This document shows, in pieces, positions 1-11,050 of a stretch of DNA of 64,000 nt. The translations under genes were made by a program, and so were the position numbers. The stretch comes from Paramecium octaurelia (Eukaryota > Ciliophora > Oligohymenophorea > Peniculida > Parameciidae), in the NCBI GenBank assembly GCA_905182995.1, contig CAJJDP010000040.1:6834-70833 (forward strand), written 5' to 3'. The notes below the pieces were generated by a model that did not search any database, had not been told where the DNA came from, and worked only from the letters and a program-made list of their open reading frames with translations. Numbering within the stretch: position 1 is the stretch's first letter; every line of letters begins with the position of its first letter.

Positions 1-20
1 AAACCCAAACCCCAAACCCA
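1..20. repeat. Telomeric repeat, left chromosome end (C-rich strand)
   Basis: The window begins with AAACCC AAACCCC AAACCCA, a mixture of C3A3 and C4A2 units. Such mixed G3T3/G4T2 telomeres are characteristic of Paramecium macronuclear chromosomes. The C-rich strand reads inward, so base 1 lies at or very near a chromosome end. Only about three units are present, as expected where an assembler trims a terminal repeat. Confidence 0.9.
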
Positions 21-392
21 TATAAACATTAATTATATATTTCAATATCATCAAACTTGGCATAAATTCTCAGGTTTAACCCTTTGTAAGTTCTTGTAAT
101 TTGATATCAAAATTTAAATTCTTAATAATAATAAATTTATGATATGAATGATGGATGATTAACACAGATTTCGGTGATTATTTGATGCGTTCATAATTTG
201 GCTTATTCTATATTCTTTAAGAATTCAATTATGCACATGGTAATGTGAGTCTTCCTTTATATAAATTACATCAATTACAAAACTCTAAATGTTTATATTT
301 TCCAAACAAAATAGTGTCAGAAACATTTTTTTTATAGCATAAAACCTGAAAGCATAGTAAGAGAGATTTAATATTATTTTAAAAAATAGAAA
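21..392. other. Subtelomeric non-coding spacer
   Basis: This is A+T-rich sequence between the telomere and the first gene. I see no convincing reading frame, RNA gene or repeat. It would contain the promoter of the WD40 gene that starts at 393. Confidence 0.6.
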
Positions 393-2315
393 ATGGATTA
401 TATAAAGGAGTAAGTTGGAGAGTTGTATAAGGTTTTGGCCTTTTCCAAAGAGGTTGATGATTTAGTCCTCACTAACCTCGTTTACATTTTAAAAAAAAAG
501 AGAATTTAAGACTGCTTAGAATTTCTTTCATAAGATCAAAATCAAATCTTTGTAGAAATAGAAAGATAAAAATTAGAAAATTTATCTCTACTTGGTAAAG
601 ATTAGACTCTCAAGGGATAGAAGAACATTAAGAGAATAAATGGAAATTCTCAAAAAAATTAGGGATCATGAATTTAATAAACAGAATTACTCAATCGATG
701 ATTATGATGAAAGCAAAAAGAAACTGATCATAAAAATATCATGGGATAAGAAAATCATAGAATTTCTCAAATTTTTAGTTCATTTGACTGCCTTAGATGA
801 GAGATACACTTAGTGTGGATCAAATTCTCTTAATTTATTAGTTTAAATGAAAGTGGATGTGAGGGAATAAAATTTTGAGAATATCAGGATTAGAAATACC
901 TCTTTATTTGGTGGAAATTTTGTAAGATGTAATTTCAATGGATCAGAATTTGACAATGTAGATATTAGTGGAATGAACATGAATTAGGCTTAATTGTTTA
1001 ATTGTAAATGGAAAAATATCAAAATTCATGAGTTAAATAAATTAGATGGTCATGGTGGATTTGTCTATTCAGTCTAATTCTCTCCAGATAGTAAGTCATT
1101 AGCTTCTTGTAATGATGATAATTCGATTATATTGTGGGTTGTTAAAACAGGAAAAGTAAAGTTTATTATCAAGGATAAGAAAGAAGTAAAACAAATATGC
1201 TTCTCACCTAATAATACTACATTAGCTTTTATCAGTGGAAAATTTGTGTATTTATGGAATCTTAAATCAAGAAAATAAATAAAAAAATTAGATGGTCATT
1301 CTAATGATGTCAGTTCAATTTGCTTCTCCCCTAATGGCACAATATTAGCAACTGGTAGTGGAGATAACTCGATCTGTTTATGGGATGTTAAGATAGGATA
1401 ATAAAAAGCAAAATTAGATAATCATTAATATGCAGTTTATTCAATTTGTTTTTCTCCTGATGGTACTACATTAGCATCTGGTATTGGAGATAATTCTATC
1501 TGGTTATGGGATTTTAAGACAGGATAATAAAAGGCCAAATTAGATGGTCATTAATATGAAGTTTGTTCAATTTGCTTCTCCCCTAATGGCACAATATTAG
1601 CAACTGGTAGTGGAGATAACTCTATTTGTCTATGGCATGTTAAGACAGGATAATTAAAAGCCAAATTAGATGGTCATTCAAATACAGTTTATTCAATTTG
1701 TTTCTCTCCTGATGGTGCTACATTAGCATCTGGTAGTTCAGATAACTCTGTCCGTTTATGGGATGTTGAGACAGGATAATAAAAAGCCTAATTAAATGGT
1801 CATTCTGGAACAGTTATTCAATCTGTTTCTCTACTGATGGTGCTATATTGGCGACTGGTAGTTCAGATAACTCTATCCGTGTATGGGATGTTAAGACAGG
1901 ATAATAAAAAGCCAAATTAGATGGTCATTCATCATCAGTTTATTCAATTTGTTACTCTTCTGATGGTACTACATTAGCATCTGGTAGTCATGATAACTCT
2001 ATTCGTTTATGGGATGTTAAGACAGGACAACAAAACATACCTTCAGATTATCGTTATAAAGATGCTCTAGCAAAATTTAACCCTTCAAAAATTTATAATA
2101 ATATTCTTCCAGACAGTGGTATTGATATTTCACTGTTCTTAGCTACCTCTTATATTACTATTTTAAAAATTTCTTAAAATCCCAATTTAGATGCTTAAGG
2201 ATCTTTAATTTTGAATGGAGAGTTTGTTGATTATAAAGGATATGATTTACGATCATTATTTAAATCTAAAGGTGGGTAGTTTTTAGAGAATGAACTAAAA
2301 TATTAGCAAAATTGA
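393..2315 (+). CDS. WD40-repeat protein with pentapeptide-like N-part; frame broken by one base near 1815
   Basis: With TAA/TAG as Gln, an ATG at 393 opens a coding exon to 551. A 25-nt intron (552-576, GTAG...TTAG) restores the frame, which then runs to 1815. The predicted protein has about 630 residues: a helical N-terminal region, a short segment resembling pentapeptide repeats ([16 protein letters not shown]), then eight WD40 blades with motifs such as [13 protein letters not shown] and DNSICLWD, and a short unique tail. WD40 propellers are interaction scaffolds; no catalytic function is implied. At about 1815 the sequence has GTTATTC where sister blades have GTTTATTC, so one T is missing and the last two blades are out of frame. 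Adding one base makes the model an exact multiple of three ending at TGA 2313-2315. This is either a sequencing error in a T run or a young pseudogene; the rest of the frame is intact. Confidence 0.8.
1041..2035 (+). repeat. Tandem 126-bp repeats encoding WD40 blades
   Basis: The core TTAGATGGTCAT recurs at about 1288, 1414, 1540, 1666, 1792 and 1917. The spacing is 126 bp (42 codons), then 125 across the frame break. Blades 3 to 8 are very similar at nucleotide level, which points to recent duplication or gene conversion, whereas blades 1 and 2 have diverged. Confidence 0.85.
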
Positions 2316-2869
2316 TCTTCAATTATAAATCCTTTAAATATCCAATAATAATTTTATTTTATTAATTTTGTTGTTAATTGTTAATATTTACTTAGCTAAA
2401 TAGTGATACTAATTATAATATTATTTGTAAGTAAAATTCTGTATTATTTGATTGCAAATTCTCTTAGAGTTAACTTCGTCCCACTTACTCCAAGGAAGGA
2501 TATATAAATGGCTGGACGGAAGGTCTAGGCTAGAAGATTCGGCAATAGCCCTAACAACAGGCAGAACGAGTCAAGCAAAACAGTCGGGCTTCAAACAATC
2601 CTGTGCAGCAAGCGTGGACCTTGCTATTTCATACATATTCAAAATCATAAGTATTATTATTTAAAGTCTAAATTATATTCTTGATTGATGTATCAACTTC
2701 TAAATCTAGAAGTATATTTGTGATTTTGTTATTAAGATTATCTTTTTGTATTATTATTCTCCTTAATCAAGCATTAATGTATGAACAAGTATTATTTGAA
2801 AAAAAACTTATGAATTGCACTCATCATATTCAAAATTAATTGTTGATTAATTCAAACGATTATTCAACT
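2316..2869. other. Intergenic spacer with a G+C-rich island (about 2470-2635)
   Basis: Most of the stretch is A+T-rich. From about 2470 to 2635 the G+C content rises to nearly half, far above the flanks. The island can be translated as a short standard-code ORF (2452-2664), but I recognise neither a protein family nor a known RNA in it. A structured RNA, an organellar insertion or foreign DNA are all possible. Confidence 0.5.
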
Positions 2870-3440
2870 GAAAATTATGAATAAATTAGGGAGAATTTGA
2901 TTAAGCAAATATCAAATGATTAGCGGATTATTAAATTTTTGAAATTCTTTATCTGACAGTTATTGATTCGAACTTTATCTAATATGGTTCCAATTTACTC
3001 AATTTATTAGAGGAAATAAAGGTGGATTTGAAGGAATAGAATTTGAGAATATCAGCGTAAAAGATACTTCCTTAATTGGTGGAAATTTTGAAAGATGCAA
3101 TTTCAATGGATGTGAATTTGATAACATAGAATAAACTTGAGTTAAGCATGTTTATTTAATTGCAAATGAAAGGATATCAAAATAATTGAATTAAATAAAT
3201 TAGATAGTAATAGAAGTAGTGAAATCAATTTGTTTCTCTCCTAATGATGCTATATTAGCATCTGGTAGTTCAGATAACTCTATCCGTTTATGGAATTTAA
3301 GACAGGATAATAAAAAGCCAAATTAGATGGTCATTCAAATAGGGTTATTACAATTTGTTATTCTCCTAATGGTACTAAATTAGCATCTGGTAGTGATGAT
3401 AGATCCATCCGTTTATGGGTGTAAAGACAGGATAAGAATC
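2870..3440 (+). pseudogene. Truncated WD40-family pseudogene
   Basis: This is a second, decayed copy of the gene at 393. It keeps the pentapeptide-like segment (GGNFERCNFNGCEFDN, about 3080-3130) and two partial WD40 blades ([17 protein letters not shown] and NGTKLASGSDDRSIRLW). It lacks a start, carries TGA and frame changes, and has lost the intervening blades by internal deletion. It is a direct neighbour of its better-preserved relative, so it is probably a subtelomeric duplication in decay. Confidence 0.8.
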
Positions 3441-3444
3441 TTGT

Positions 3445-3725
3445 CTTCAAATATTTAGCATAATTTAAGCTCTATTTATTGTATTAAATGCCTTACTGAA
3501 ATCTATAAATATGTAATTTTCCTTTATAGTAATGGATTGTTAATTTATGAGATTTAATATATTTATTATGAACTGGGAAGAAACCTATTTGATCGAAAGT
3601 AGGTGGCTATATCAAGTATTTTTGTAATTTTGCAAGAAACCTTGTTGAAAAGTTTAGGATAAGTAAGCATACGGTCTGTTCTACTTAGTGACATCCTTGT
3701 AGTTTATTAACTTCTAAAGGTATTC
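3445..3725 (-). mobile_element. LINE-like reverse-transcriptase fragment (palm motif A)
   Basis: The minus strand reads YIFIDFSKAFNTINRAQIM near 3450-3530, which matches the first catalytic-aspartate block of non-LTR retrotransposon reverse transcriptases. Upstream (about 3560-3725) there is RT-like sequence including KDVTKQNRPYAYLS, but frame switches and TGA codons break it up. No complete element, endonuclease or tail is visible. It differs from the RT fragment at 5.7-7.2 kb in its motif-A sequence, so it may belong to another lineage. Confidence 0.65.
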
Positions 3726-4319
3726 ATCTAATCAGGTAGAACTGGGCTAAATAACTTAAACGGTTAGCTACTAATATTGAAATCTCGGCTAATTATAATA
3801 TGTTGATTTTCTTTAATTGTGTTTAAAAACTCGGCAAATCAGTATTATTTAAAATTTTGTTAGTTTATTTTTATAGTTGAATTAAAATTAAAGTTAAACA
3901 TTTAGTTCTAACTTTAATTATTAAAAAGTCAAATTTCATTATGAAGTTAAAGTAATTGGCTGCAGGTTTTCAGACGTTAGCAAATTGTGAATCCCTACTA
4001 GTACACCTCCGGAGGAAGAGTCTATTAATCTTTATTATTTATAAATTATATAGCTAGGGGATGATTGTAAGTTCTTACCATGATATTTACAGATACAGAA
4101 TAAATGGGTTAAATTTATTTTAAAGTTGCTAAAGTCATTGATTTTAACGATGATATATCCGCTGGTTTATTTTTATGATTAAATATGTCTTAGAATGAGG
4201 TCTAGGTTGATTTACACTGTTTGTCTTAGGTTTAGTCCATCCCCTATTAGCAGTTTATTTTGTAGGTTGAGTGTTTCATTCCTCAGCTTCTTATTCAATT
4301 TATTGAAGACAAGATCAAT
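3726..4319. other. Unassigned subtelomeric sequence
   Basis: I see no gene here. It may contain further decayed retroelement sequence on the minus strand, but nothing that can be recognised by motif. Confidence 0.4.
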
Positions 4320-5445
4320 TTCTTTAAATTAAAAGTCAACGATGAACAAATTCACTGTCAAATTAGTGCCATGGCATCCTCAGCAATCGCTTCGCATTCC
4401 TGAAGTATGAAAATTATTAAATGTATGAATTATCAAGATTAATACTCCTTGTTGTTAAAAACTTTATTCTAAAGCCAATATGAAAAGGATCCTTTGAATG
4501 GCAGAATCAATTTCTACGATTATTGTTTTTAACTCCATATCACTTATGGCCACCAAGATGCAAATTTAAAGTAGATTATGAATTTTGCTCTTAATGCACT
4601 ACAATTTTTACATGATAAGCGTGAATTTGAATTTACCAGATAAAAATCTTACACAAATTTAAAGGCTCCACCATCTACTGCATCCTTTATAAAAGGCTTG
4701 TATAAAATAATAAGTAATTGAAATTGCACAAGTATAAGAGTAAAGTACATACAAACTATGTAATTGAAATGAGCACGATGTAGTCATTATTAAAAGGACT
4801 ACAAAAACTATTATTTGAGACATGATATAAATGTTGTTTCAATTTACTTAGTAGCAGTTCTACAAAGTTTAGATATTAGCAGCAGCCCGTCTAAATTTGA
4901 TGCAATTATAATGACATAATGATGTATGGGGTGTGCCGTAAAAAAAAACCTGAAAGTACCAAAACTGTGAAAAGGTATGGATATCCTTACATAATATCAT
5001 TATTTTCAGCTACCACTACGACATGAACATGTAAGGATATCAGAATAGTTTAGACAATATTCAGAGCATTCTTAACGGCCATCATCATCCTTTTAATGAA
5101 TACATATTGTAATCACAGCATTTTTCTTACCCATAATACTTCCTTTAACCCATTAGGTACATATATCAGTTTTTTGGATATATATTCTTAGCTAATCAAA
5201 TTTAAGATAATTGTAATCCTTATTTTGAATCTATACAATTAAATAAAGTGGCAGAAAATGTTAAGTTATTGTTTGACCATCCAATGATAAGTATGTGATA
5301 AATCAAATACAAGAAAGAGGAAGAGCATTTATGGGATCAGAATGGCATGGAACTCTAGTTGAAGAACATTATTCTCTGTCATCCGTTTATAACATAAGTG
5401 AACTCTTTTTAGAAGAACTTTAAAAATTACAAGTGTCTCATTGAC
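4320..5445 (+). pseudogene. Unrecognised coding-like remnant
   Basis: Plus-strand stretches read as plausible protein in the ciliate code. One at about 4470-4715 includes GRINFYDYCFQLHITYGHQD. Another at about 5195-5440 includes ERGRAFMGSEWHGTLVEEHY. They lie in different frames and TGA codons and indels separate them. I do not recognise the family. The amino-acid composition is protein-like, so this is probably a decayed gene rather than random sequence, but the limits are approximate and the call is uncertain. Confidence 0.35.
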
Positions 5446-5649
5446 TTTCTTAAAATTATTGATAGCTTTAGCTGAACATAAGAACTTGCACCGTAATTTT
5501 TAGTGCCTTCATCTTCAGTTTTATAATAGCGCACTAATATCAAGCTACATAATTTTCAAGCTATGTCAAATATTAAACACTAAGGACATGACTTTAATAT
5601 CCAAAGAAAAGATTAATTTACTTGCATTATTTGATGAAAATTGGGTGTG

Positions 5650-7250
5650 ATTCAACTATTATGACGTAAAATTTAGCTTTATAGTATTTTACAGGATTTC
5701 AATAATTAATTTCTCTATTAATTTCTACACTATTTTCAATGTATTTTAGCATCTGTAATTATTCATATGATTCTTCACTAATATACTGTTTTCTGTTGCA
5801 TTAGTAATTTTTGCAAGTTCAATTTCTAATGGAGGGTAATATGTTTATAACATGCAAAACAGTTCTGATGAACATATTTTTCAACATTTTTCAAAGTATA
5901 CAGACCATGTTTCAAAATTTTAGTTGCCTAGAACATTACTAGCTTATCATCATCTACAGATTTACATATATAGTATTCCTTTTTGATGTGTTCTTTATCC
6001 TTTGATAAGTTAAACACATCTCCATGATTATTGTTATAGAGTTTTTCAAATAAGGACAACGCGATTTCGAAAGCCTCCGAACTTAGCATGCTTTTGAACC
6101 CATTTTAATTTTAATACATGCATTTGATTGTATAAGAAAAATCTATGAACGAGTTCCATAGTTGTCGATATTGCATAAAGCTTATGATTTATATAATTAA
6201 TCTTTTATTTTAAGGCCTTTACATTTAATAAGATGATCAATTTCTATTCCAAGATATTTGTATTTATATGCAATTGGAAGTTCGCATATTGAAGCACTTC
6301 CTGCTTTAAATTTCGATGACATAACACCACTCTTCTTATTATTTACTCTAAGATTCAATTTTACAGAAAGGCTTTTTATTAAAGGTATTAGGAAACCGAT
6401 ATTACTTTACTCTGTCATTAAGACAAAATCATCAGCATATTATAAGAATTAAACGAATTCCATGATGTTTGTAACAGAAATTCATCTAAGTATACGAGCT
6501 GGTGATATTGGTGAACCTTGAGAAACCCCATGTTTGAGATAAACCTTATTATCTGCATTATAGGGATTAACATAACAAATTTGATATGAAAAGTTTTAAA
6601 TAATCCACTTCCATTTCAGTAAAAGTTCTTCTCTTTTTAGTATTTCATATAATCTTTATCTATGAATAATGTTTTGTTTGCACTTATAAAATCAATTAAA
6701 TTTAAGTATTGATTATTCTAATTTGCCTTATCCAATCCAGTAGTAAGAATATATTTGCTTGAGTTCCAATTCCAGATATGAAACCTGATTGAGACTTGAG
6801 TATTCTATTTCTCAAATAGCATTGTAAATTATCGTGGAATAGAAGTTCCAGAAATTTTAATAAGGGCTCGTGATTACAAGATGCTTGAATTAATCGCATT
6901 TTGGAATTTCTGGATGACGTTTATTCAGTAGTCATAATCTTAACCGTCCTAATTTTAATTAACCTCTAAGGTATTTTAGTCCAGTTATCACTGATGATCT
7001 TCCAGTTACAATCTCTGATAAACTAATGGGTGATTCCATCATAAGAGATTGCTTTATCATTATAAAATTCTCATTTCACTAGCCAAGCATTCTATACATT
7101 GATTAATTTTAGATCCATAATAATGTAAGCAAGAATAATTGCAACTATGTTATTTTTAAATGATATTACTTTGACAGTCAAATTACCCATAAATTTAATA
7201 ACTTCTTATGACAGCTCCGTTTGACTTGGTCTGACATAAACAAACATTTC
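5650..7250 (-). mobile_element. Degenerate LINE-like reverse transcriptase
   Basis: The minus strand carries the ordered motifs of a non-LTR retrotransposon reverse transcriptase. Near 7030-7070 is an AISYDGITHQFI-like entry block. At 6760-6800 is SQSGFISGIGTQANI. At 6500-6530 is GVSQGSPISPA (motif B). At 6413-6442 is the catalytic YADDFVLMTE (motif C), followed by thumb sequence ending YKYLGIEIDH near 6240. A TGA in the motif B region and frame changes show that it is dead. I see no endonuclease domain, and the flanks do not show clear target-site duplications. Confidence 0.8.
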
Positions 7251-7984
7251 TTTATAACTATTTATCTGATTTATAAGACATGCAATTATTAGCAGAAATT
7301 GCACAATTCAAGCAATAGGTAATGCATGCTAAAAGATTATGTGATTTATACCTATACATTCAGCTTTTTCAGTATTGTAGTATTTACTCATGCAAAGACA
7401 AAACTCTGTAAGATCCAATTATCCTTCCACTCCTTTGTTGGTAAATTGTAACCTTAAATTCTCTTGTACTAACAACCTTTGGATTTAAGTCAACCACTGT
7501 TGTTTTCTTACCAAACCTAACTTACTCTTAGCCAATATCTTCCATGTGGTTGATTTACCAGCTCCTTGCGGGCCCTTAAAGAAAATACAATGCCCGATTT
7601 CCAATAATTCTGATGTTTCAAAATATAATCAGGGTATGATCTAATCCATTTTCAACTGTGTCCTTACTCAATGATTTATTTGAGTTCCATCTCTCTCTTT
7701 TTTGGAATATTTATATTTGGGTATAGATCTGATAATAATTCAGAGAAAATATCCATATTTTCTAAAAAATCTATGTGCTAATGTCTTAGTATATATAAAT
7801 CTTTCACAATCAATTCTAAATCTGGAACAACCACTGAGATTGGTCTACAAAATGCTTTCATTCCTTTTGGTAATTTTGTTCCTCCAAATAACCTGGATTC
7901 ATTGGAATCAACACACAAAAAGTTGGATTTAAAGAAATCTCCCCTCCTCCTGAGAATAACACTTTATTTTTCTTTTATTTGATA

Positions 7985-10717
7985 CAGACTGATAAAACTT
8001 CTGGTGTTAAACAATTAAAATTCATCAAAACAGCCCCAACATCCAGAACTTGCAAGTCCTTTGTAGATATTTACCTATAGATTAATAATTCAATTCTGAA
8101 CTGAAATTGAACCCACATCATACTTTAGCCAAAGCATTTGCCCAATTTTTAGTTGTTTCAGTTTTACCATTTCCTGCTGCGAAACCAGTAAGTGCACAAC
8201 CCATCTTTAAATGCAATGCTTAAGTGCCTGTGACATAAATATGATATGTCAATGGTGTGATTCCTAATCTTGAACATTACCTAAATATTCATATCAATCA
8301 TTTAAAGAAGCATCAGCCACTCTAATATGAGCATCATTATTGATCCAATAGAACTTCAATTAAGATTTCCATTAAAATTAATCTGGCTTACGAAAATATT
8401 CGTAAATCAATTCAAAATGGAATCTCTGGAGTGACCATCCGTAGTAATCAAACACATCAATTTTTATCTTAATGATTTCGTCAAATATCCTCTGACGAAT
8501 CCAATTTGACTCGGTTAGAACCTCAACACTTCTCTTAAAATAACCTTTAAGGACATTCAAGTCTCCATAGATATTTTTGCAAATGCTTTTTCTACTTGAA
8601 CCAATCACTTAATGTCATTGTCTAATAAAACAATTTAAGCTGGATGTTAGTCAATTCACGTTTTTCTATCAATTTATAATTGATATATCTAAGAATAATA
8701 GTATCCAAATGATTTTTTGGCTTATTCTTTGAGAGTATCAATCATAGAATCAATCATGGCTTAAAAATAGATTAAATTTGATTTAACAATTACAATTTTT
8801 TAACTAATTCACTTCTTCATGACCAACACGTGTAATCATCTTTTGGCTATTGGTCTTTTTATTAGAATTTTCTTATAATTCTAACTTATCAATAGCGTAG
8901 AATATCATTGACATATGTCTATTAATTTATGCAGGTGAACCACCATGAGAAACCATATCCAATATATCATTGTCACTAACGAAATAAAATCTTGGGAATA
9001 TTTTTCTTATAGTAACCAATATTTAATCAATGCCTTCTCATAAACTGTTCAATTTGATTATATTTTTTCTAATCTTTTCAAAATATTTGGTTAGGTAAAG
9101 AACTTCTAGATAATCTTAATTTAATAATCAGATTCCCTTTCATATTCCTATAAATTTCAACTAATTAATTCTGATTCTTTTGGTAATTATTTCTTGACTT
9201 CTTCTGATTGAATTAATAAGTTTTCCAAAAAAGACCATGTCTTTTGTACTTCTGGTAATATTTAAATAGCGTCATTAATTGCTCCTAATTGTTATTCCAT
9301 TCTTAAACATTCTTCTCAAAAAATTTCACATATTTATTCAATTAAATATTNCAGACTGATAAAACTTCTGGTGTTAAACAATTAAAATTCATCAAAACAG
9401 CCCCAACATCCAGAACTTGCAAGTCCTTTGTAGATATTTACCTATAGATTAATAATTCAATTCTGAACTGAAATTGAACCCACATCATACTTTAGCCAAA
9501 GCATTTGCCCAATTTTTAGTTGTTTCAGTTTTACCATTTCCTGCTGCGAAACCAGTAAGTGCACAACCCATCTTTAAATGCAATGCTTAAGTGCCTGTGA
9601 CATAAATATGATATGTCAATGGTGTGATTCCTAATCTTGAACATTACCTAAATATTCATATCAATCATTTAAAGAAGCATCAGCCACTCTAATATGAGCA
9701 TCATTATTGATCCAATAGAACTTCAATTAAGATTTCCATTAAAATTAATCTGGCTTACGAAAATATTCGTAAATCAATTCAAAATGGAATCTCTGGAGTG
9801 ACCATCCGTAGTAATCAAACACATCAATTTTTATCTTAATGATTTCGTCAAATATCCTCTGACGAATCCAATTTGACTCGGTTAGAACCTCAACACTTCT
9901 CTTAAAATAACCTTTAAGGACATTCAAGTCTCCATAGATATTTTTGCAAATGCTTTTTCTACTTGAACCAATCACTTAATGTCATTGTCTAATAAAACAA
10001 TTTAAGCTGGATGTTAGTCAATTCACGTTTTTCTATCAATTTATAATTGATATATCTAAGAATAATAGTATCCAAATGATTTTTTGGCTTATTCTTTGAG
10101 AGTATCAATCATAGAATCAATCATGGCTTAAAAATAGATTAAATTTGATTTAACAATTACAATTTTTTAACTAATTCACTTCTTCATGACCAACACGTGT
10201 AATCATCTTTTGGCTATTGGTCTTTTTATTAGAATTTTCTTATAATTCTAACTTATCAATAGCGTAGAATATCATTGACATATGTCTATTAATTTATGCA
10301 GGTGAACCACCATGAGAAACCATATCCAATATATCATTGTCACTAACGAAATAAAATCTTGGGAATATTTTTCTTATAGTAACCAATATTTAATCAATGC
10401 CTTCTCATAAACTGTTCAATTTGATTATATTTTTTCTAATCTTTTCAAAATATTTGGTTAGGTAAAGAACTTCTAGATAATCTTAATTTAATAATCAGAT
10501 TCCCTTTCATATTCCTATAAATTTCAACTAATTAATTCTGATTCTTTTGGTAATTATTTCTTGACTTCTTCTGATTGAATTAATAAGTTTTCCAAAAAAG
10601 ACCATGTCTTTTGTACTTCTGGTAATATTTAAATAGCGTCATTAATTGCTCCTAATTGTTATTCCATTCTTAAACATTCTTCTCAAAAAATTTCACATAT
10701 TTATTCAATTAAATATT
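7985..10717. repeat. Exact 1,366-bp direct duplication either side of one N
   Basis: Bases 7985-9350 and 9352-10717 appear to match base for base, with period 1367, and the single N at 9351 sits exactly between them. Both copies contain the same dynein pseudogene segment. The natural reading is that two contig ends overlap and were joined without merging, so the true chromosome has one copy. A real tandem duplication ending exactly at an N is much less likely. Confidence 0.9.
9351..9351. other. Assembly gap (single N)
   Basis: This is the only ambiguous base in the window. It separates the two identical 1,366-bp copies and marks a scaffold join. Confidence 0.95.
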
Positions 10718-11050
10718 TTTGATCTATAATTAATGTTCTTCTAAGTTATACAAATGTTCATCTAAATGTTTCATTGTTCTGGTATCAGTATCCATGTGTT
10801 TCAATAATTCACATTTTGCATCTTTCCAGAATGTATTAACTTTGATAATATACTACTCTGTTTTTACATCTTGTTTTGCTTATTAACGGATATCTTCAAT
10901 TTATTATCTAAAATTGAAAAGTGTAAGATCCCAAATAACATCTAATCCCATATCATCTCTAATTATAAGTGTTGTTTTAATAAAATCTTCGCTACTTTCT
11001 AATGTATGTCATCACTTGTCTTCATAGACGGATTTTAAATTTAGCCAATA

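Larger units (their letters stand above)
7390..11050 (-). pseudogene. Dynein heavy chain pseudogene fragment (linker, AAA1, start of AAA2)
   Basis: Minus-strand reading gives dynein landmarks in the right order. The linker end has FPRFYFVSDNDILDMVSHGG (about 10330-10390, again at 8960-9020). The AAA1 Walker A is GFAAGNGKTETTKNWA (about 9515-9555, again at 8148-8187). Then come GLASSGCWGCFDEF (about 8021-8060), GGGEI...IPMNPGY (about 7880-7960) and an AAA2 Walker A GPQGAGKSTTWKILAK (about 7535-7585) followed by KKTTVVDLNPK. Several frameshifts, in-frame TGAs and an altered Walker A (AAGNGKT for PAGTGKT) make it non-functional. The motor beyond AAA2 is missing; LINE sequence starts there. Part of the length is inflated by the 1,366-bp duplication. 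Confidence 0.85.

Noticed and set aside
6258-6452. Plus-strand standard-code ORF of 64 residues
   Set aside because: It is antisense to the reverse-transcriptase YADD region, which explains its openness.
7535-7585. Walker A motif GPQGAGKSTTWK suggested a viral or superfamily-3 helicase
   Set aside because: The following KKTTVVDLNPK and the upstream AAA1 and linker motifs in correct order identify it as dynein heavy chain AAA2.
8378-9975. Two identical 76-residue proteins at 8378-8608 and 9745-9975 as paralogous genes
   Set aside because: They lie at the same offset in the exact duplication around the N and are the same piece of the dynein pseudogene linker.
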